The translations under genes were made by a program, and so were the position numbers. The notes beneath the pieces were generated by a model. That model was not told where the DNA came from, did no database searches, and saw only the letters and a program-made list of their open reading frames with translations. This document shows positions 9,084 through 17,932 of a stretch of DNA of 64,000 nt, piece after piece. Source of the stretch: Streptomyces bikiniensis (GTDB lineage: Bacteria > Actinomycetota > Actinomycetes > Streptomycetales > Streptomycetaceae); contig JNWL01000030.1 in the NCBI GenBank assembly GCA_000716465.1, forward strand, positions 38,285 to 102,284. The letters run 5' to 3'. The stretch's first letter is position 1. The number at the start of each line of letters is the position of its first letter.

Positions 9084-9289
9084 CGACCGACACCCCCCGC
9101 TGGTTCACGTCCTCGTACAGCAATAACGGCGGCAACTGCGTCGAGGTGGCCACCAACCTCGCCCCCACCCACGGCACCGTCCCCGTCCGGGACTCCAAGC
9201 AGTTCGCCGGCCCCGTTCTCGACCTCCCCGCCCCCGCCTTCGCCGCCTTCGTGGCCTGCGTCCGGGACGGCGGGTTCGGCACCGGCTGA
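9080..9289 (+). CDS. DUF397 partner protein
   Basis: 69-residue canonical DUF397 protein: RWFTSSYSNNGGNCVEVA at the start, VPVRDSK in the middle and a hydrophobic FAAFVACVRDG end. It begins by GTGA overlap with the XRE regulator stop, so the two are translationally coupled. The family is known as the small partner or modulator of the adjacent XRE/DUF5753 regulators; some act like antitoxins or anti-regulators, which I cannot decide from sequence. Confidence 0.88.
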   Translation: MTTDTPRWFTSSYSNNGGNCVEVATNLAPTHGTVPVRDSKQFAGPVLDLPAPAFAAFVACVRDGGFGTG

Positions 9290-9328
9290 GGGGTCGTCCG
9301 TGCGGCGACGAAGCCGAAGGGGACGGTC

Positions 9329-9952
9329 CTACGCCAGCAGGACCTCGACGGAGATCGTCGCCGCCAGCACGACATAAACGGCGCACGCGCCGTAATGGAG
9401 TACGGCCGTCGCCTTCGACGAGCCGGTGAGGCGTGTGCGGAAGAAGCCCGACAGCACTCCGATGCTCCCGTAGAGGACCACCTCCATCAGGACGTTGATC
9501 GCGCCGAGGAGGGCCATCTGCGGTCCGGGGGCCTCCGCGTTCCCCAGGAACTGCGGGAGGACCGCGAGGTAGAAGAGGATGATCTTCGGGTTCGTCAGAC
9601 TGATCAGCAGACCGCGCAGGTACCACCGGCCCGCCCCGACGTCACCGTGCTCTCCGATCGCGCGCCGCGCGCTCCGCAGGGTCGTGTACGCGAGCCACAG
9701 CAGGTACGCCGCGCCCGCGATCCTCACCGCGTCCAGCAGCGACGGGTGGGAGCGGGCGATCTCCCCCAGCCCGGCGACGACGGCGGTGGCGTAGACGCTC
9801 ATGCCCGTCCCGATGCCCAGGATCGCCTTCAGCGCGGCCCGGCGGCCGCCCTCCAGGCCCACCGCGAGCATGTAGGCCATGTCGGGTCCGGGCGGACCGA
9901 GGAAGAGCAGGATCACCGCGATGTAGCCCGGCAGTACCGATAAGTCCACCAT
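9329..9952 (-). CDS. LysE-family amino acid exporter; TTA codon 4
   Basis: 207-residue LysE/RhtB translocator with about six hydrophobic segments, beginning with LPGYIAVILLFLGPPGPDMAYML (family motif GPGP region, given by position) and a NPKIILFYLAVLPQFL block near residue 110. The predicted role is export of an amino acid or related metabolite across the cytoplasmic membrane. The ATG at 9952 fits the family start; a longer frame from 10030 adds an Arg-rich segment not seen in the family. Codon 4 (9943-9941 on the minus strand) is TTA, suggesting bldA dependence. It is convergent with the DUF397 gene. Confidence 0.85.
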   Translation of the reverse strand: MVDLSVLPGYIAVILLFLGPPGPDMAYMLAVGLEGGRRAALKAILGIGTGMSVYATAVVAGLGEIARSHPSLLDAVRIAGAAYLLWLAYTTLRSARRAIGEHGDVGAGRWYLRGLLISLTNPKIILFYLAVLPQFLGNAEAPGPQMALLGAINVLMEVVLYGSIGVLSGFFRTRLTGSSKATAVLHYGACAVYVVLAATISVEVLLA

Positions 9953-10028
9953 CGTCCAGCGCCTCCGGCCTCGTCGTGGTCGCCGTCCGTCTCCCCGTTT
10001 CCGTCCGGGCGATGCGGCTTCCGCGCAC

Positions 10029-10070
10029 ACGGGAACGCCCGGCCGGGAGACCCCGGCCGGGCGTTCCCGT
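10029..10070. terminator. Perfect 19-bp hairpin after the hexosaminidase gene
   Basis: 10029-10047 pairs perfectly with 10052-10070 around a 4-nt AGAC loop, 12 bp past the stop of the minus-strand GH20 gene. There is no long T-run, as is common for Streptomyces terminators. Confidence 0.85.
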
Positions 10071-10081
10071 TCGAACGCCGG

Positions 10082-11734
10082 CTACTCCGCCGGCCAGGGC
10101 ACCTCCGGCGAGCGGTACCAGTCGATGCCCAGGGCCTCGAAGCGAGGGGCCTGTTCGGCGAGGCGGACCTTGTACGCGTCCCAGTCGTGGGTCGCGGCCG
10201 GGGACCAGCCGAGTTCGGCGACGCCCGGCAGGCGCGGGAAGGCCATGACGTCGAGGTCGGCGGTCGTGGCCAGGGTCTCGGTCCACAGGGGGGCTTCGAC
10301 GCCCCTGACCGCGCTCGCGGGCGCGCCGGGGAGGTAGGCCGCCGGGTCCCAGTCGTACGACCGCCGCACCTCGACGTACCCGGCCCAGGCCAGGCCGAGC
10401 GGGGTGTCCTTCGTGTACTTCATGTCGAGGTAGGTGCGGTCGGCGGGCGAGAGGATCAGGCCGGTGCCGTTCCGCGCGGCGGCGGCGACCCGCTCCTTCT
10501 CCTCGGCGGGGGTGCGGTCGAGGCCCCAGTACTGGACGAGGGCGCCGGGCGCGGGGGCGGTGCCGGTGAGCTGGTGCCAGCCGACGACCTTCTTGCCGTA
10601 CTTGGCGACGACCGGCTGCACCCGGTCCATGAAGGCCACGTAGTCGGCGTGGCTGGTGGAGTGGGCCTCGTCGCCGCCGATGTGGAGGTAGCGGCCGGGG
10701 GTGAGGGCGGCGATCTCGCGGATCACGTCGTCCACGAAGTCGTACGTGACGTCCTTGGGCACGCACAGGGAGCTGAAGCCGACCTTGGTGCCGGTGTAGA
10801 GGGGCGGGGCGACGCCGTCGCAGTTGAGCTCGGGGTAGGAGGCGAGGGCCGCGTTGGTGTGGCCCGGCACGTCGATCTCCGGGATCACCTCCTGGTGGCG
10901 GGAGGCGGCGTACCGGACGATCTCCTCGTACTCCTCCTTGGTGTAGAAGCCGCCGGGGCCGCCGCCGACCTCGGTGGAGCCGCCGTGGGTGGTGAGCCGG
11001 GGCCAGGAGTCGACGGCGATGCGCCAGCCCTGGTCGTCGGAGAGGTGCAGGTGGAGGGTGTTCACCTTGTAGAGGGCGAGCTGGTCGATGTACCGCTTCA
11101 CCTCGTCCACGGTGAAGAAGTGGCGGGCGACGTCGAGCATGGCGCCCCGGTAGGCGTAGCGCGGGGTGTCGGTGATCGTGCCGCCCGCGACCTTCCAGGG
11201 GCCCTTCTGGACGCTCTTGCGCTCGACGGCGGAGGGGAGCTGCTGGCGCAGGGTCTGGACGCCGCGGAAGAGCCCGGCGGGGCGGTGGGCCGTGAGGGTG
11301 ATGCCGTCCGGTCCGGAGCGGAGCCGGTAGCCCTCGTCGCCGAGGGCGGTGTCGGTGGCGCCGAGCCGGAGCAGGATGCCGCCGCGGGCCGCCTGCTCGT
11401 CCACGACGGGCAGCGGGAAGCCGGTGGCGGGCCTGAGCAGTCCGGCGAGGTAGTCGCCGACCTCCCTGGCCTCGGGGGAGCCGGCGCTCACCCCGATGCG
11501 GGTGGCGGAGGTGAGGGCGTAGGGCCGGCCCCCGGGGACGACGGAGGCGGGTACGGGGACGATGCGGCCGAGCGGCCGGACCTCGGGTTCGGCGGCGGCC
11601 CGGGGGCCGGGCGCCTTGCCGTCGGCACCGGCACCGGCACCGGCACCGGCGGCGGCCTCGCCGCAGCCGACGCCGGCGGCCGCGACCAGGAGCAGGGATC
11701 CGATCAGGCGCGGAATCCTTCGGCGCTGTCTCAC
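10082..11734 (-). CDS. GH20 beta-N-acetylhexosaminidase lipoprotein
   Basis: 550 residues. The N-terminal signal ends in a lipobox (VAAAGVGC, Cys24), followed by an Ala/Gly linker, a GH20b N-terminal domain and the catalytic (beta/alpha)8 barrel. The GH20 signature HIGGDEAH is at 351-358 with catalytic Asp355-Glu356; other family blocks are HLHLSDDQGW (about 225) and IPEIDVPGH (about 284). It hydrolyses chitobiose and other N-acetylglucosaminides outside the membrane, giving GlcNAc. A dre-like site lies about 90 bp upstream and glmS sits on the other side, both fitting amino-sugar metabolism. The GTG start has GGGGAG in front. Confidence 0.93.
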   Translation of the reverse strand: MRQRRRIPRLIGSLLLVAAAGVGCGEAAAGAGAGAGADGKAPGPRAAAEPEVRPLGRIVPVPASVVPGGRPYALTSATRIGVSAGSPEAREVGDYLAGLLRPATGFPLPVVDEQAARGGILLRLGATDTALGDEGYRLRSGPDGITLTAHRPAGLFRGVQTLRQQLPSAVERKSVQKGPWKVAGGTITDTPRYAYRGAMLDVARHFFTVDEVKRYIDQLALYKVNTLHLHLSDDQGWRIAVDSWPRLTTHGGSTEVGGGPGGFYTKEEYEEIVRYAASRHQEVIPEIDVPGHTNAALASYPELNCDGVAPPLYTGTKVGFSSLCVPKDVTYDFVDDVIREIAALTPGRYLHIGGDEAHSTSHADYVAFMDRVQPVVAKYGKKVVGWHQLTGTAPAPGALVQYWGLDRTPAEEKERVAAAARNGTGLILSPADRTYLDMKYTKDTPLGLAWAGYVEVRRSYDWDPAAYLPGAPASAVRGVEAPLWTETLATTADLDVMAFPRLPGVAELGWSPAATHDWDAYKVRLAEQAPRFEALGIDWYRSPEVPWPAE

Positions 11735-11821
11735 GGGCGGGCTCCCCTTCGGGTGGTCGACGCGTCTGTCGTTTTCTATATCCGAACCGTGCCCCTGTGT
11801 ACCGCTGCCGCCGTCGGCGGC

Positions 11822-11837
11822 CCAGGTCTAGGCCAAT
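11822..11837. promoter_or_regulatory. DasR responsive element (dre) before the hexosaminidase
   Basis: CCAGGTCTAGGCCAAT matches the dre consensus ACTGGTCTAGACCACT at 12 of 16 positions, including the GGTCTAG core. It lies about 90 bp upstream of the GH20 start and also about 90 bp upstream of the divergent small gene at 11928. Confidence 0.8.
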
Positions 11838-11927
11838 CACCCGTTTCAAGGGCCTGAACCGGCGCCCCCTGCCCGATTTCGGGCAGGATTCTTGCGAAGG
11901 GCCGGGAGCACCCCTCAGTATTCACGG

Positions 11928-12203
11928 GTGCTCGAACGCCGTCCGTCGCACGACGACCTCATCGACCATCTGGTCCGCAGCACCGCGCTCCAGCGCGGTG
12001 AGGCCGCCCGGGTGGTGCTCGACGTGCTGGCGTACTTCGACGAGACGACCGAGGAGTTCGTCCGCCGCCGCCACCGCGAGCTGCAGTCCGGCGGGGCCGT
12101 GAACGCCGAGATCTTCGAACGGATCGCGGCGGAGCTGCCGCACCGGGCCGTGGCACCGCCGGAGCTCTCGCTCCGGCAGCTGCGCCGGATCGTGTACGGC
12201 TGA
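11928..12203 (+). CDS. Small conserved protein upstream of glmS
   Basis: 91-residue soluble, charged, mostly helical protein (LIDHLVRSTALQRGEAARVVLDVLAYF, by position at 8-34, ends LRQLRRIVYG). I do not recognise a named family, though a HU/IHF-like or regulatory helix bundle is possible. The start is uncertain: GTG at 11928 gives a compact protein, while TTG at 11892 would add 12 residues; neither has a good ribosome site. It is divergent from the GH20 gene across the dre site and is 70 bp ahead of glmS, so it may share glmS transcription. Confidence 0.65.
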   Translation: MLERRPSHDDLIDHLVRSTALQRGEAARVVLDVLAYFDETTEEFVRRRHRELQSGGAVNAEIFERIAAELPHRAVAPPELSLRQLRRIVYG

Positions 12204-12273
12204 GCCTCCCCGGCTCCCGAAGGACGGCCCGAACGGCCGAGTACATCCACTGACCTGGAGGGGTTTCACCTTT

Positions 12274-14091
12274 ATGTGCGGAATTGTCGGTTACATCGGT
12301 AAGCGCGACGTGGCACCGCTGCTGCTCGAAGGCCTGCAGCGCCTGGAGTACCGCGGATACGACTCCGCCGGCATGGTCGTCACCAGCCCGAAGGCCTCCG
12401 GCCTGAAGATGGTGAAGGCCAAGGGCCGGGTCCGCGACCTGGAGGCCCGCGTCCCCAAGCGGTTCACCGGCACCACCGGCATCGCCCACACCCGCTGGGC
12501 CACCCACGGCGCGCCGAGCGACGTCAACTCGCACCCGCACCTGGACCCCGAGAACAAGGTCGCCGTCGTCCACAACGGCATCGTGGACAACGCCGCCGAG
12601 CTGCGCGCCAAGCTGGAGGCCGACGGCGTCGTCTTCGCCTCCGAGACGGACACCGAGGTCATCACCCACCTCGTCGCGCGCTCCCAGGCCGAGACCCTGG
12701 AGGAGAAGGTCCGCGAGGCCCTGAAGGTCATCGAGGGCACCTACGGCATCGCCGTGATGCACGCCGACTTCAACGACCGCATCGTCGTCGCCCGCAACGG
12801 CTCCCCGGTCATCCTCGGCATCGGCGAGAAGGAGATGCTCGTCGCCTCCGACGTCGCCGCCCTGATCGCCCACACCCGCCAGGTCGTCACCCTCGACGAC
12901 GGCGAGATGGCCACCCTCAAGGCCGACGACTTCCGCACCTACACGGTCTCCGGCGCCACCACCACCGCCACCCCCGAGACCGTCGAGTGGGAGGCCGCCT
13001 CCTACGACATGGGCGGCCACGACACCTTCATGCACAAGGAGATCTCCGAGCAGCCCGACGCGGTCGACCGCGTCCTGCGCGGCCGGATCGACGACCGCTT
13101 CTCCACCGTGCACCTGGGCGGCCTGAACCTGGACCCGCGCGAGGCCCGCACCATCCGCCGCATCAAGATCCTCGGCTGCGGCACCTCGTACCACGCCGGC
13201 CTCATCGGCGCCGGGCTCATCGAGTCCATGGCCCGCATCCCCGCCGACGCCGAGCCGGCCTCGGAGTTCCGCTACCGCAACCCGGTCGTGGACCCCGACA
13301 CCCTCTACATCGCCGTCTCCCAGTCCGGCGAGACCTACGACGTGCTCGCCGCCGTCCAGGAGCTCAAGCGGAAGGGCGCCCGCGTCCTCGGCGTCGTCAA
13401 CGTGGTCGGCTCCGCCATCGCCCGCGAGGCCGACGGCGGCGTGTACGTCCACGCCGGCCCCGAGGTCTGCGTCGTCTCCACCAAGTGCTTCACCAACACG
13501 GTGACCGCCTTCGCCCTGCTCGCCCTGCACCTCGGCCGCATCCGCGACCTGTCCGTCACCGACGGCAAGCGGATCATCGAGGGCCTGCGCCGCCTCCCCG
13601 CCCAGATCGAGGAGATCCTCAAGGGCGAGGACGAGATCAAGCGCCTCGCCGAGGTGTACGCGGGCGCCCAGTCGATGATGTTCATCGGGCGCGTGCGCGG
13701 CTACCCGGTCGCCCTGGAGGCCTCCCTCAAGCTCAAGGAGATCTCCTACATCCACGCCGAGGCCTACCCGGCCTCCGAGCTGAAGCACGGCCCGCTCGCC
13801 CTCATCGAGCCGGCCCTGCCGACGGTCGCGATCGTCCCCGACGACGACCTCCTGGAGAAGAACCGCGCCGCCCTGGAGGAGATCAAGGCCCGCAGCGGCC
13901 GCATCCTCGCGGTCGCGCACCAGCCGCAGGAGAAGGCCGACCACACCATCCTGGTCCCGAAGAACGAGGACGAGCTGGACCCGATCCTCATGGGCATCCC
14001 GCTCCAGCTCTTCGCGTACCACACCGCCCTCGCCATGGGCCGCGACATCGACAAGCCGCGCAACCTGGCCAAGTCCGTCACGGTCGAGTAG
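12274..14091 (+). CDS. glmS: Glutamine-fructose-6-phosphate aminotransferase
   Basis: 605 residues, full length. It makes glucosamine-6-phosphate from fructose-6-phosphate and glutamine for peptidoglycan synthesis. The N-terminal class II glutamine amidotransferase starts with the catalytic Cys2 (MCGIVGYIGKRD) and RWATHG near residue 73; two SIS domains follow (GCGTSYHAG near 300, SQSGET near 350, and ELKHGPLAL near 505), and it ends with KSVTVE. Ribosome site GGAGGGG is 11 bp before the ATG. In S. coelicolor the gene at this place is glmS2. A long hairpin terminates it. Confidence 0.96.
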   Translation: MCGIVGYIGKRDVAPLLLEGLQRLEYRGYDSAGMVVTSPKASGLKMVKAKGRVRDLEARVPKRFTGTTGIAHTRWATHGAPSDVNSHPHLDPENKVAVVHNGIVDNAAELRAKLEADGVVFASETDTEVITHLVARSQAETLEEKVREALKVIEGTYGIAVMHADFNDRIVVARNGSPVILGIGEKEMLVASDVAALIAHTRQVVTLDDGEMATLKADDFRTYTVSGATTTATPETVEWEAASYDMGGHDTFMHKEISEQPDAVDRVLRGRIDDRFSTVHLGGLNLDPREARTIRRIKILGCGTSYHAGLIGAGLIESMARIPADAEPASEFRYRNPVVDPDTLYIAVSQSGETYDVLAAVQELKRKGARVLGVVNVVGSAIAREADGGVYVHAGPEVCVVSTKCFTNTVTAFALLALHLGRIRDLSVTDGKRIIEGLRRLPAQIEEILKGEDEIKRLAEVYAGAQSMMFIGRVRGYPVALEASLKLKEISYIHAEAYPASELKHGPLALIEPALPTVAIVPDDDLLEKNRAALEEIKARSGRILAVAHQPQEKADHTILVPKNEDELDPILMGIPLQLFAYHTALAMGRDIDKPRNLAKSVTVE

Positions 14092-14160
14092 CGGCCGGTC
14101 CGGGCCTGTCCCCCGGACCCGTCGCCGCCGGGCCTGTCCCCCGGCGCCCGACCTGACACG

Positions 14161-14203
14161 CGACGGTCCCCGTGCACACACCTCCCGTGCACGGGGACCG
14201 TCG
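14161..14203. terminator. Perfect 17-bp hairpin after glmS
   Basis: 14161-14177 pairs perfectly with 14187-14203 around a 9-nt loop. The convergent membrane-protein gene ends at 14269, so it may serve both directions. Confidence 0.88.
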
Positions 14204-14268
14204 TGCTTCCCGGCCCAGGGCCCGTCCGACCCCGATCCGCCGGGCAGGCGGGACTTTCGACACACGCC

Positions 14269-14838
14269 CTAGCCCGCGGCCGGGGCGCTCTCGCCCGGCG
14301 CCCGGCGCCGCAGCGCCGTCGGCCAGCCCGCGACGGCGGCCGTGGCCCCGTACCAGGCGAGCAGTCCGGCGACGGCGGCGACCCAGCCGCCCGCCTTCCC
14401 GAGGCCGCCGTTGCCGGCCAGGGCACCGATGCCCAGGAGCAGCAGCGCGACGAACAGCAGCCCGTACACGCCCTGCCCGAAGAGGCCGCCGCCCGAGGCC
14501 GCCAGGGTCAGCGTGAGCGCGAGGAGCGCCCACAGGAGCAGGAAGACCCCCACGGCGTCGGCCGAGGCTCCGCCGCCGGCGGCGGTCCCCCAGGTGAACC
14601 AGAAGGCGCCGAGCGCCGTGTACGCCGTGCCCTCCCGGGTGTCGCCCGCGCGCAGGGCGAGCAGGCCGACGAGGAAGAGCGTCACCCCGCCGACCCAGGT
14701 GGCGAGGCCCGCGGCGTCCGCCGCCGCGACGTTGTCGATGACACCCGTGCCGCCCAGGCCGAAGGCCAGGAGGGTCAGTCCGAGTGCGAGGTGGCCGAGC
14801 GTGGGGCTGGTGTTTCCCGCGGCGACGTCGTTGTCCAC
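14269..14838 (-). CDS. GPR1/FUN34/YaaH-family acetate/succinate transporter
   Basis: 189-residue integral membrane protein with six predicted hydrophobic helices. The family pattern is visible: N-terminal NTSPTLGHLALGLTLLAFGL (variant of the NPAPLGLxxF motif), FWFTWG in the middle and Gly-rich helices. It should move acetate or related short acids with protons. The ATG at 14838 has AGGGAG in front. No operon partner is present; it is convergent with glmS. The substrate is inferred from the family. Confidence 0.8.
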   Translation of the reverse strand: MDNDVAAGNTSPTLGHLALGLTLLAFGLGGTGVIDNVAAADAAGLATWVGGVTLFLVGLLALRAGDTREGTAYTALGAFWFTWGTAAGGGASADAVGVFLLLWALLALTLTLAASGGGLFGQGVYGLLFVALLLLGIGALAGNGGLGKAGGWVAAVAGLLAWYGATAAVAGWPTALRRRAPGESAPAAG

Positions 14839-14995
14839 GGCGGGCTCCCTTCAGATGCGCAGTCGTGCTGCGTGAGCTGCTGTGTTCCGTGGCCTTTATC
14901 TACCCTTCACAAGCACACAATTCACCTGAGGAAGGCCGAAATCATGGTCGGATGACGGCAGTTGAGGGAGTCGAGGGGAGAGCGGCGGTGCGGGG

Positions 14996-15517
14996 TTACG
15001 GGATGACGACCACGGGCCGCTGGGCGCGGCGCGCGAGGCGGCCGGCCACCGAGCCGAAGATCCGCCCGACGATCCCGTGCGTGGAGCCGACCACGATCGC
15101 GTCGGCCGAGTACTCCCGGCCGACCTCCTCCAGCTCGTGACAGATGTCGCCGCCGCGCTCGACCAGGATCCACGGCACCTCGGCGAGGTGCTCGGCACAG
15201 GCCAGCTCCAGGCCGAGGACCTCGGTGCGGTGGTCGGGCACGTCCACGAAGACGGGGGGCTCGCAGCCGGCCCAGACGGTGGTGGGCAGCCGGTTGGCCA
15301 CGTGCACGATGATCAGGCCGGAGCCGGAGCGGCGGGCCATGCCGATGGCGTACGCGAGGGCGCGCTCACTGGACGTGGAGCCGTCGAAGCCGACGACCAC
15401 CCCGTGCCGGAAGGCCGGGTCGCAGGCATGACGTGGCTGTTCGACCGCGAGGGGGTCGACCGTGGAGTCGGCGACGCGCTTGCGGTCCGCGGGTTCGGGG
15501 AATTCGTGACCGGCCAT
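14996..15517 (-). CDS. Universal stress protein (UspA family)
   Basis: 173 residues with one USP domain after a 37-residue extension. The nucleotide-binding features are VVVGFDGSTSSERAL at the start of the domain and the ATP motif VVGSTHGIVGRIFGSVA (G-2x-G-9x-G-S/T type), ending VVVIP. It is likely an ATP-binding cytosolic stress or dormancy protein. The ATG at 15517 is preceded by a purine-rich AGGACCC stretch further up, so the start is probable, not certain. It is monocistronic and divergent from the small membrane gene before adpA. Confidence 0.88.
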   Translation of the reverse strand: MAGHEFPEPADRKRVADSTVDPLAVEQPRHACDPAFRHGVVVGFDGSTSSERALAYAIGMARRSGSGLIIVHVANRLPTTVWAGCEPPVFVDVPDHRTEVLGLELACAEHLAEVPWILVERGGDICHELEEVGREYSADAIVVGSTHGIVGRIFGSVAGRLARRAQRPVVVIP

Positions 15518-15881
15518 CGGTGTCTCGGCGAAGAGGGTCCTCGTGGGAAGGGACGGGAGAAGGAGGAGAGGAACAACGGGAGGCGGCGGAGCTGTGTCCG
15601 GGAATCATCTTCCCAAGCCCATACCCCCAAGGGTACGGCGGCACTCCTCTCCTGCCCAGGGCCCACCGCGTCGAGCCCGGCGGACACACCGCTCGCGCGC
15701 GGCGTTCCAGGGAGCATGCACGAGCGGTTCGGGATCTGGCAATGCCGGTTGTGTCCTACAGGCGTCCGTCCGGGGAGCGCGCCGGGCGGACGCGCGGGGC
15801 CGAACGGACGTCGCCGAGAGTGACCGGAACGTTCCGTTCCTCGTTGCCACAGGTCCACCCACCGCCGCAGGGAGAGCGCCC
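15518..15881. other. 364-bp divergent intergenic region
   Basis: No gene is seen. The region holds the promoters of the stress protein (minus) and of the small membrane protein (plus). It contains a short imperfect palindrome around ATACCCCCAAGGGTAC at 15622-15637. I see no known operator. Confidence 0.5.
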
Positions 15882-16211
15882 GTGCCCGTACCGCCGACCG
15901 CCACCGCCCGGTCCTCCGCCGCCCCCACCCCGACGCTCGCCGCGCCCCCCGCCCACCGCCGTACGGACGCCCCTCCCCCGGGCACGGCGGTGGAGAAGAA
16001 GGGGGAGCAGGCCGCCGACGGCCTCGTCCGCTGGGCGGCCTTCTGCTGCGTCCTGGTCCCGGTGGTGCTCGTCGTCTACGGCACCTCGCTCGCCGGGGCG
16101 GCCGGCGCCGCGCTCGGCCTCGTCTCGGTGACGGCGGCCTGCCGGCTGCTGCTGCGGCGCTCGGAGCGGGGTCTCCGCGCGGAGACCGCCCGCGGCGGAC
16201 GCCGGCACTAG
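15882..16211 (+). CDS. Small membrane protein upstream of adpA
   Basis: 109 residues: a Pro/Ala/Thr-rich N-terminal half without fold, then EKKGEQAADGLVRW, two adjacent hydrophobic segments (about 57-75 and 78-93) and an Arg-rich C-terminus, so a two-helix membrane protein with cytosolic ends. The GTG at 15882 has AGGGAG 7 bp upstream. A small membrane protein in this position before adpA is, as I recall, conserved in Streptomyces; function unknown. Confidence 0.75.
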   Translation: MPVPPTATARSSAAPTPTLAAPPAHRRTDAPPPGTAVEKKGEQAADGLVRWAAFCCVLVPVVLVVYGTSLAGAAGAALGLVSVTAACRLLLRRSERGLRAETARGGRRH

Positions 16212-16633
16212 TCGGGGAGGGGGCTCCCGGGCGCTCCCGACCCCTTTCGAGTTGACAGGCTCGCACAACCGATCCCATATGTTTTCAGCCAACTTCCGGT
16301 GACCGGCGAGTCCTTGGCGTAACGATTGGCCAACCCGGGCGCCGTCACCCCCGGAACCCCCGTCCCAGGGGGTCACACCCCCCGCGTACCGGGGCGTTCA
16401 CCACCCCGGCGCGCCCCTCGGGGGCCTCCGCGCGCGCCTCCCCGCGATCGATCGCTTCACGCCAAGTTGCCTTGTCGACAATCCACCGGATGGAGAACTT
16501 GTCACCCCGGCGCCACGGGACGCAGTAGATTCGATCATGGGTACCGAAGACTGGGGTCTCGTGCAAAACCGAGGGGAAACGTGCAGGAGCGACACGACCA
16601 GGGAGACGCGAACACCGAGGGGGGCTTAGCGTC
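16212..16633 (+). promoter_or_regulatory. Long promoter and leader region of adpA
   Basis: 422 bp without a gene. A good sigma-70-like promoter is visible: TTGACA (16252-16257), 18 bp, CATATG (16276-16281), which would give a 5' leader of about 345 nt. A second, weaker -10-like TAGATT lies at 16527-16532. The leader contains GC-rich inverted repeats around 16340-16400. In other species adpA has a long regulated leader (BldD, ArpA, AdpA itself, RNase III), which this length fits. Confidence 0.7.
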
Positions 16634-17803
16634 ATGAGCCAGGACTCCACCGCACCGGAGGCCGGACGGAAACTGTCCGGGCGCCGGCGTCGCGAAGTCG
16701 TCGCGGTGCTGCTGTTCAGCGGCGGCCCCATCTTCGAGAGCTCCATCCCGCTCTCCGTGTTCGGCATCGACCGGCAGGACGCCGGAGTGCCACGTTACCG
16801 GCTGCTCGTCTGCGCCGGCGAGGAAGGACCGCTGCGGACCACCGGCGGGCTCGAACTCACCGCGCCGTACGGCCTAGAGGCCATCGGCCGGGCGGGCACC
16901 GTCGTCGTCCCGGCCTGGCGGTCGATCACCTCGCCGCCGCCGCCGGAGGCGCTCGACGCGCTGCGCCGCGCACACGAGGAGGGGGCCAGGATCGTCGGGC
17001 TGTGCACCGGGGCGTTCGTCCTGGCCGCGGCCGGACTGCTCGACGGCCGCCCGGCGACCACGCACTGGATGTACGCGCCGACGCTCGCCAAGCGCTATCC
17101 GTCGGTCCACGTGGACCCGCGGGAGCTCTTCGTCGACGACGGGGACGTACTGACCTCCGCCGGCACCGCGGCCGGAATCGATCTGTGTCTGCACATCGTG
17201 CGGACCGACCACGGCACGGAGGCCGCGGGCGCCCTGGCGCGCCGCCTGGTCGTCCCGCCGCGGCGCAGCGGCGGTCAGGAGCGCTACCTCGACAGGTCTT
17301 TACCCGAGGAGATCGGCGCCGACCCGCTGGCCGAGGTCGTCGCCTGGGCGCTCGAACACCTCCACGAGCAGTTCGACGTGGAGACGCTCGCGGCGCGCGC
17401 GTACATGTCGCGGCGGACCTTCGACCGCAGGTTCCGCTCCCTCACGGGCTCGGCGCCGCTCCAGTGGCTGATCACCCAGCGGGTGCTCCAGGCGCAGCGG
17501 CTGCTCGAAACCTCCGACTACTCGGTCGACGAGGTGGCGGGCCGGTGCGGCTTCCGCTCCCCGGTGGCGCTGCGCGGCCACTTCCGGCGCCAGCTCGGCT
17601 CCTCGCCGGCGGCCTACCGGGCGGCGTACCGCGCCCGGCGTCCGCAGGGCGAGGCCGGTACGGCGCTGCTCGACCCGGTCGTGCCCGCCCAGGTCGCGGC
17701 CGGTGTACGGCGGCCGGGCCCGGCGCTGGAGCCGGGGAAGCCGCAGTCCGACGCGTACGCGTCCGGACGGCCCTCCCTGCCGGGCCAGCGCAGCGCGCCG
17801 TGA
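16634..17803 (+). CDS. adpA: AdpA/BldH developmental master regulator, TTA-containing
   Basis: 389 residues, nearly identical in pattern to S. griseus and S. coelicolor AdpA. An N-terminal DJ-1/PfpI-like (ThiJ) dimerisation domain covers about residues 20-200 (GLCTGAFVLAAAGLLDG near 121); the AraC DNA-binding domain with two HTH motifs covers about 230-335 (ARAYMSRRTFDRRF and EVAGRCGFRSPVALRGHF). Codon 223 (17300-17302) is the conserved TTA in the link between domains, the known target of bldA. AdpA controls aerial growth and secondary metabolism. It is monocistronic, closed by a hairpin before orn. Confidence 0.97.
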   Translation: MSQDSTAPEAGRKLSGRRRREVVAVLLFSGGPIFESSIPLSVFGIDRQDAGVPRYRLLVCAGEEGPLRTTGGLELTAPYGLEAIGRAGTVVVPAWRSITSPPPPEALDALRRAHEEGARIVGLCTGAFVLAAAGLLDGRPATTHWMYAPTLAKRYPSVHVDPRELFVDDGDVLTSAGTAAGIDLCLHIVRTDHGTEAAGALARRLVVPPRRSGGQERYLDRSLPEEIGADPLAEVVAWALEHLHEQFDVETLAARAYMSRRTFDRRFRSLTGSAPLQWLITQRVLQAQRLLETSDYSVDEVAGRCGFRSPVALRGHFRRQLGSSPAAYRAAYRARRPQGEAGTALLDPVVPAQVAAGVRRPGPALEPGKPQSDAYASGRPSLPGQRSAP

Positions 17804-17846
17804 CCGGATGAGACCCGCGCGGCCACAAGCCGCGCACCGCAGGAAC

Positions 17847-17883
17847 GACGGGCGCCCGGGGACACCTCCCCCGGGCGCCCGTC
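17847..17883. terminator. Perfect 15-bp hairpin between adpA and orn
   Basis: 17847-17861 pairs perfectly with 17869-17883 around a 7-nt loop, 44 bp after the adpA stop. Confidence 0.87.
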
Positions 17884-17932
17884 GGGCTTCCGGGCCGGAT
17901 CCGATCCTCCGCGCACCCCCTAAGGTGGACGC

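Noticed and set aside
14100..14150. Short direct repeat GGGCCTGTCCCCCGG after glmS
   Set aside because: Only two short copies next to the terminator; no clear function or mobile-element feature.
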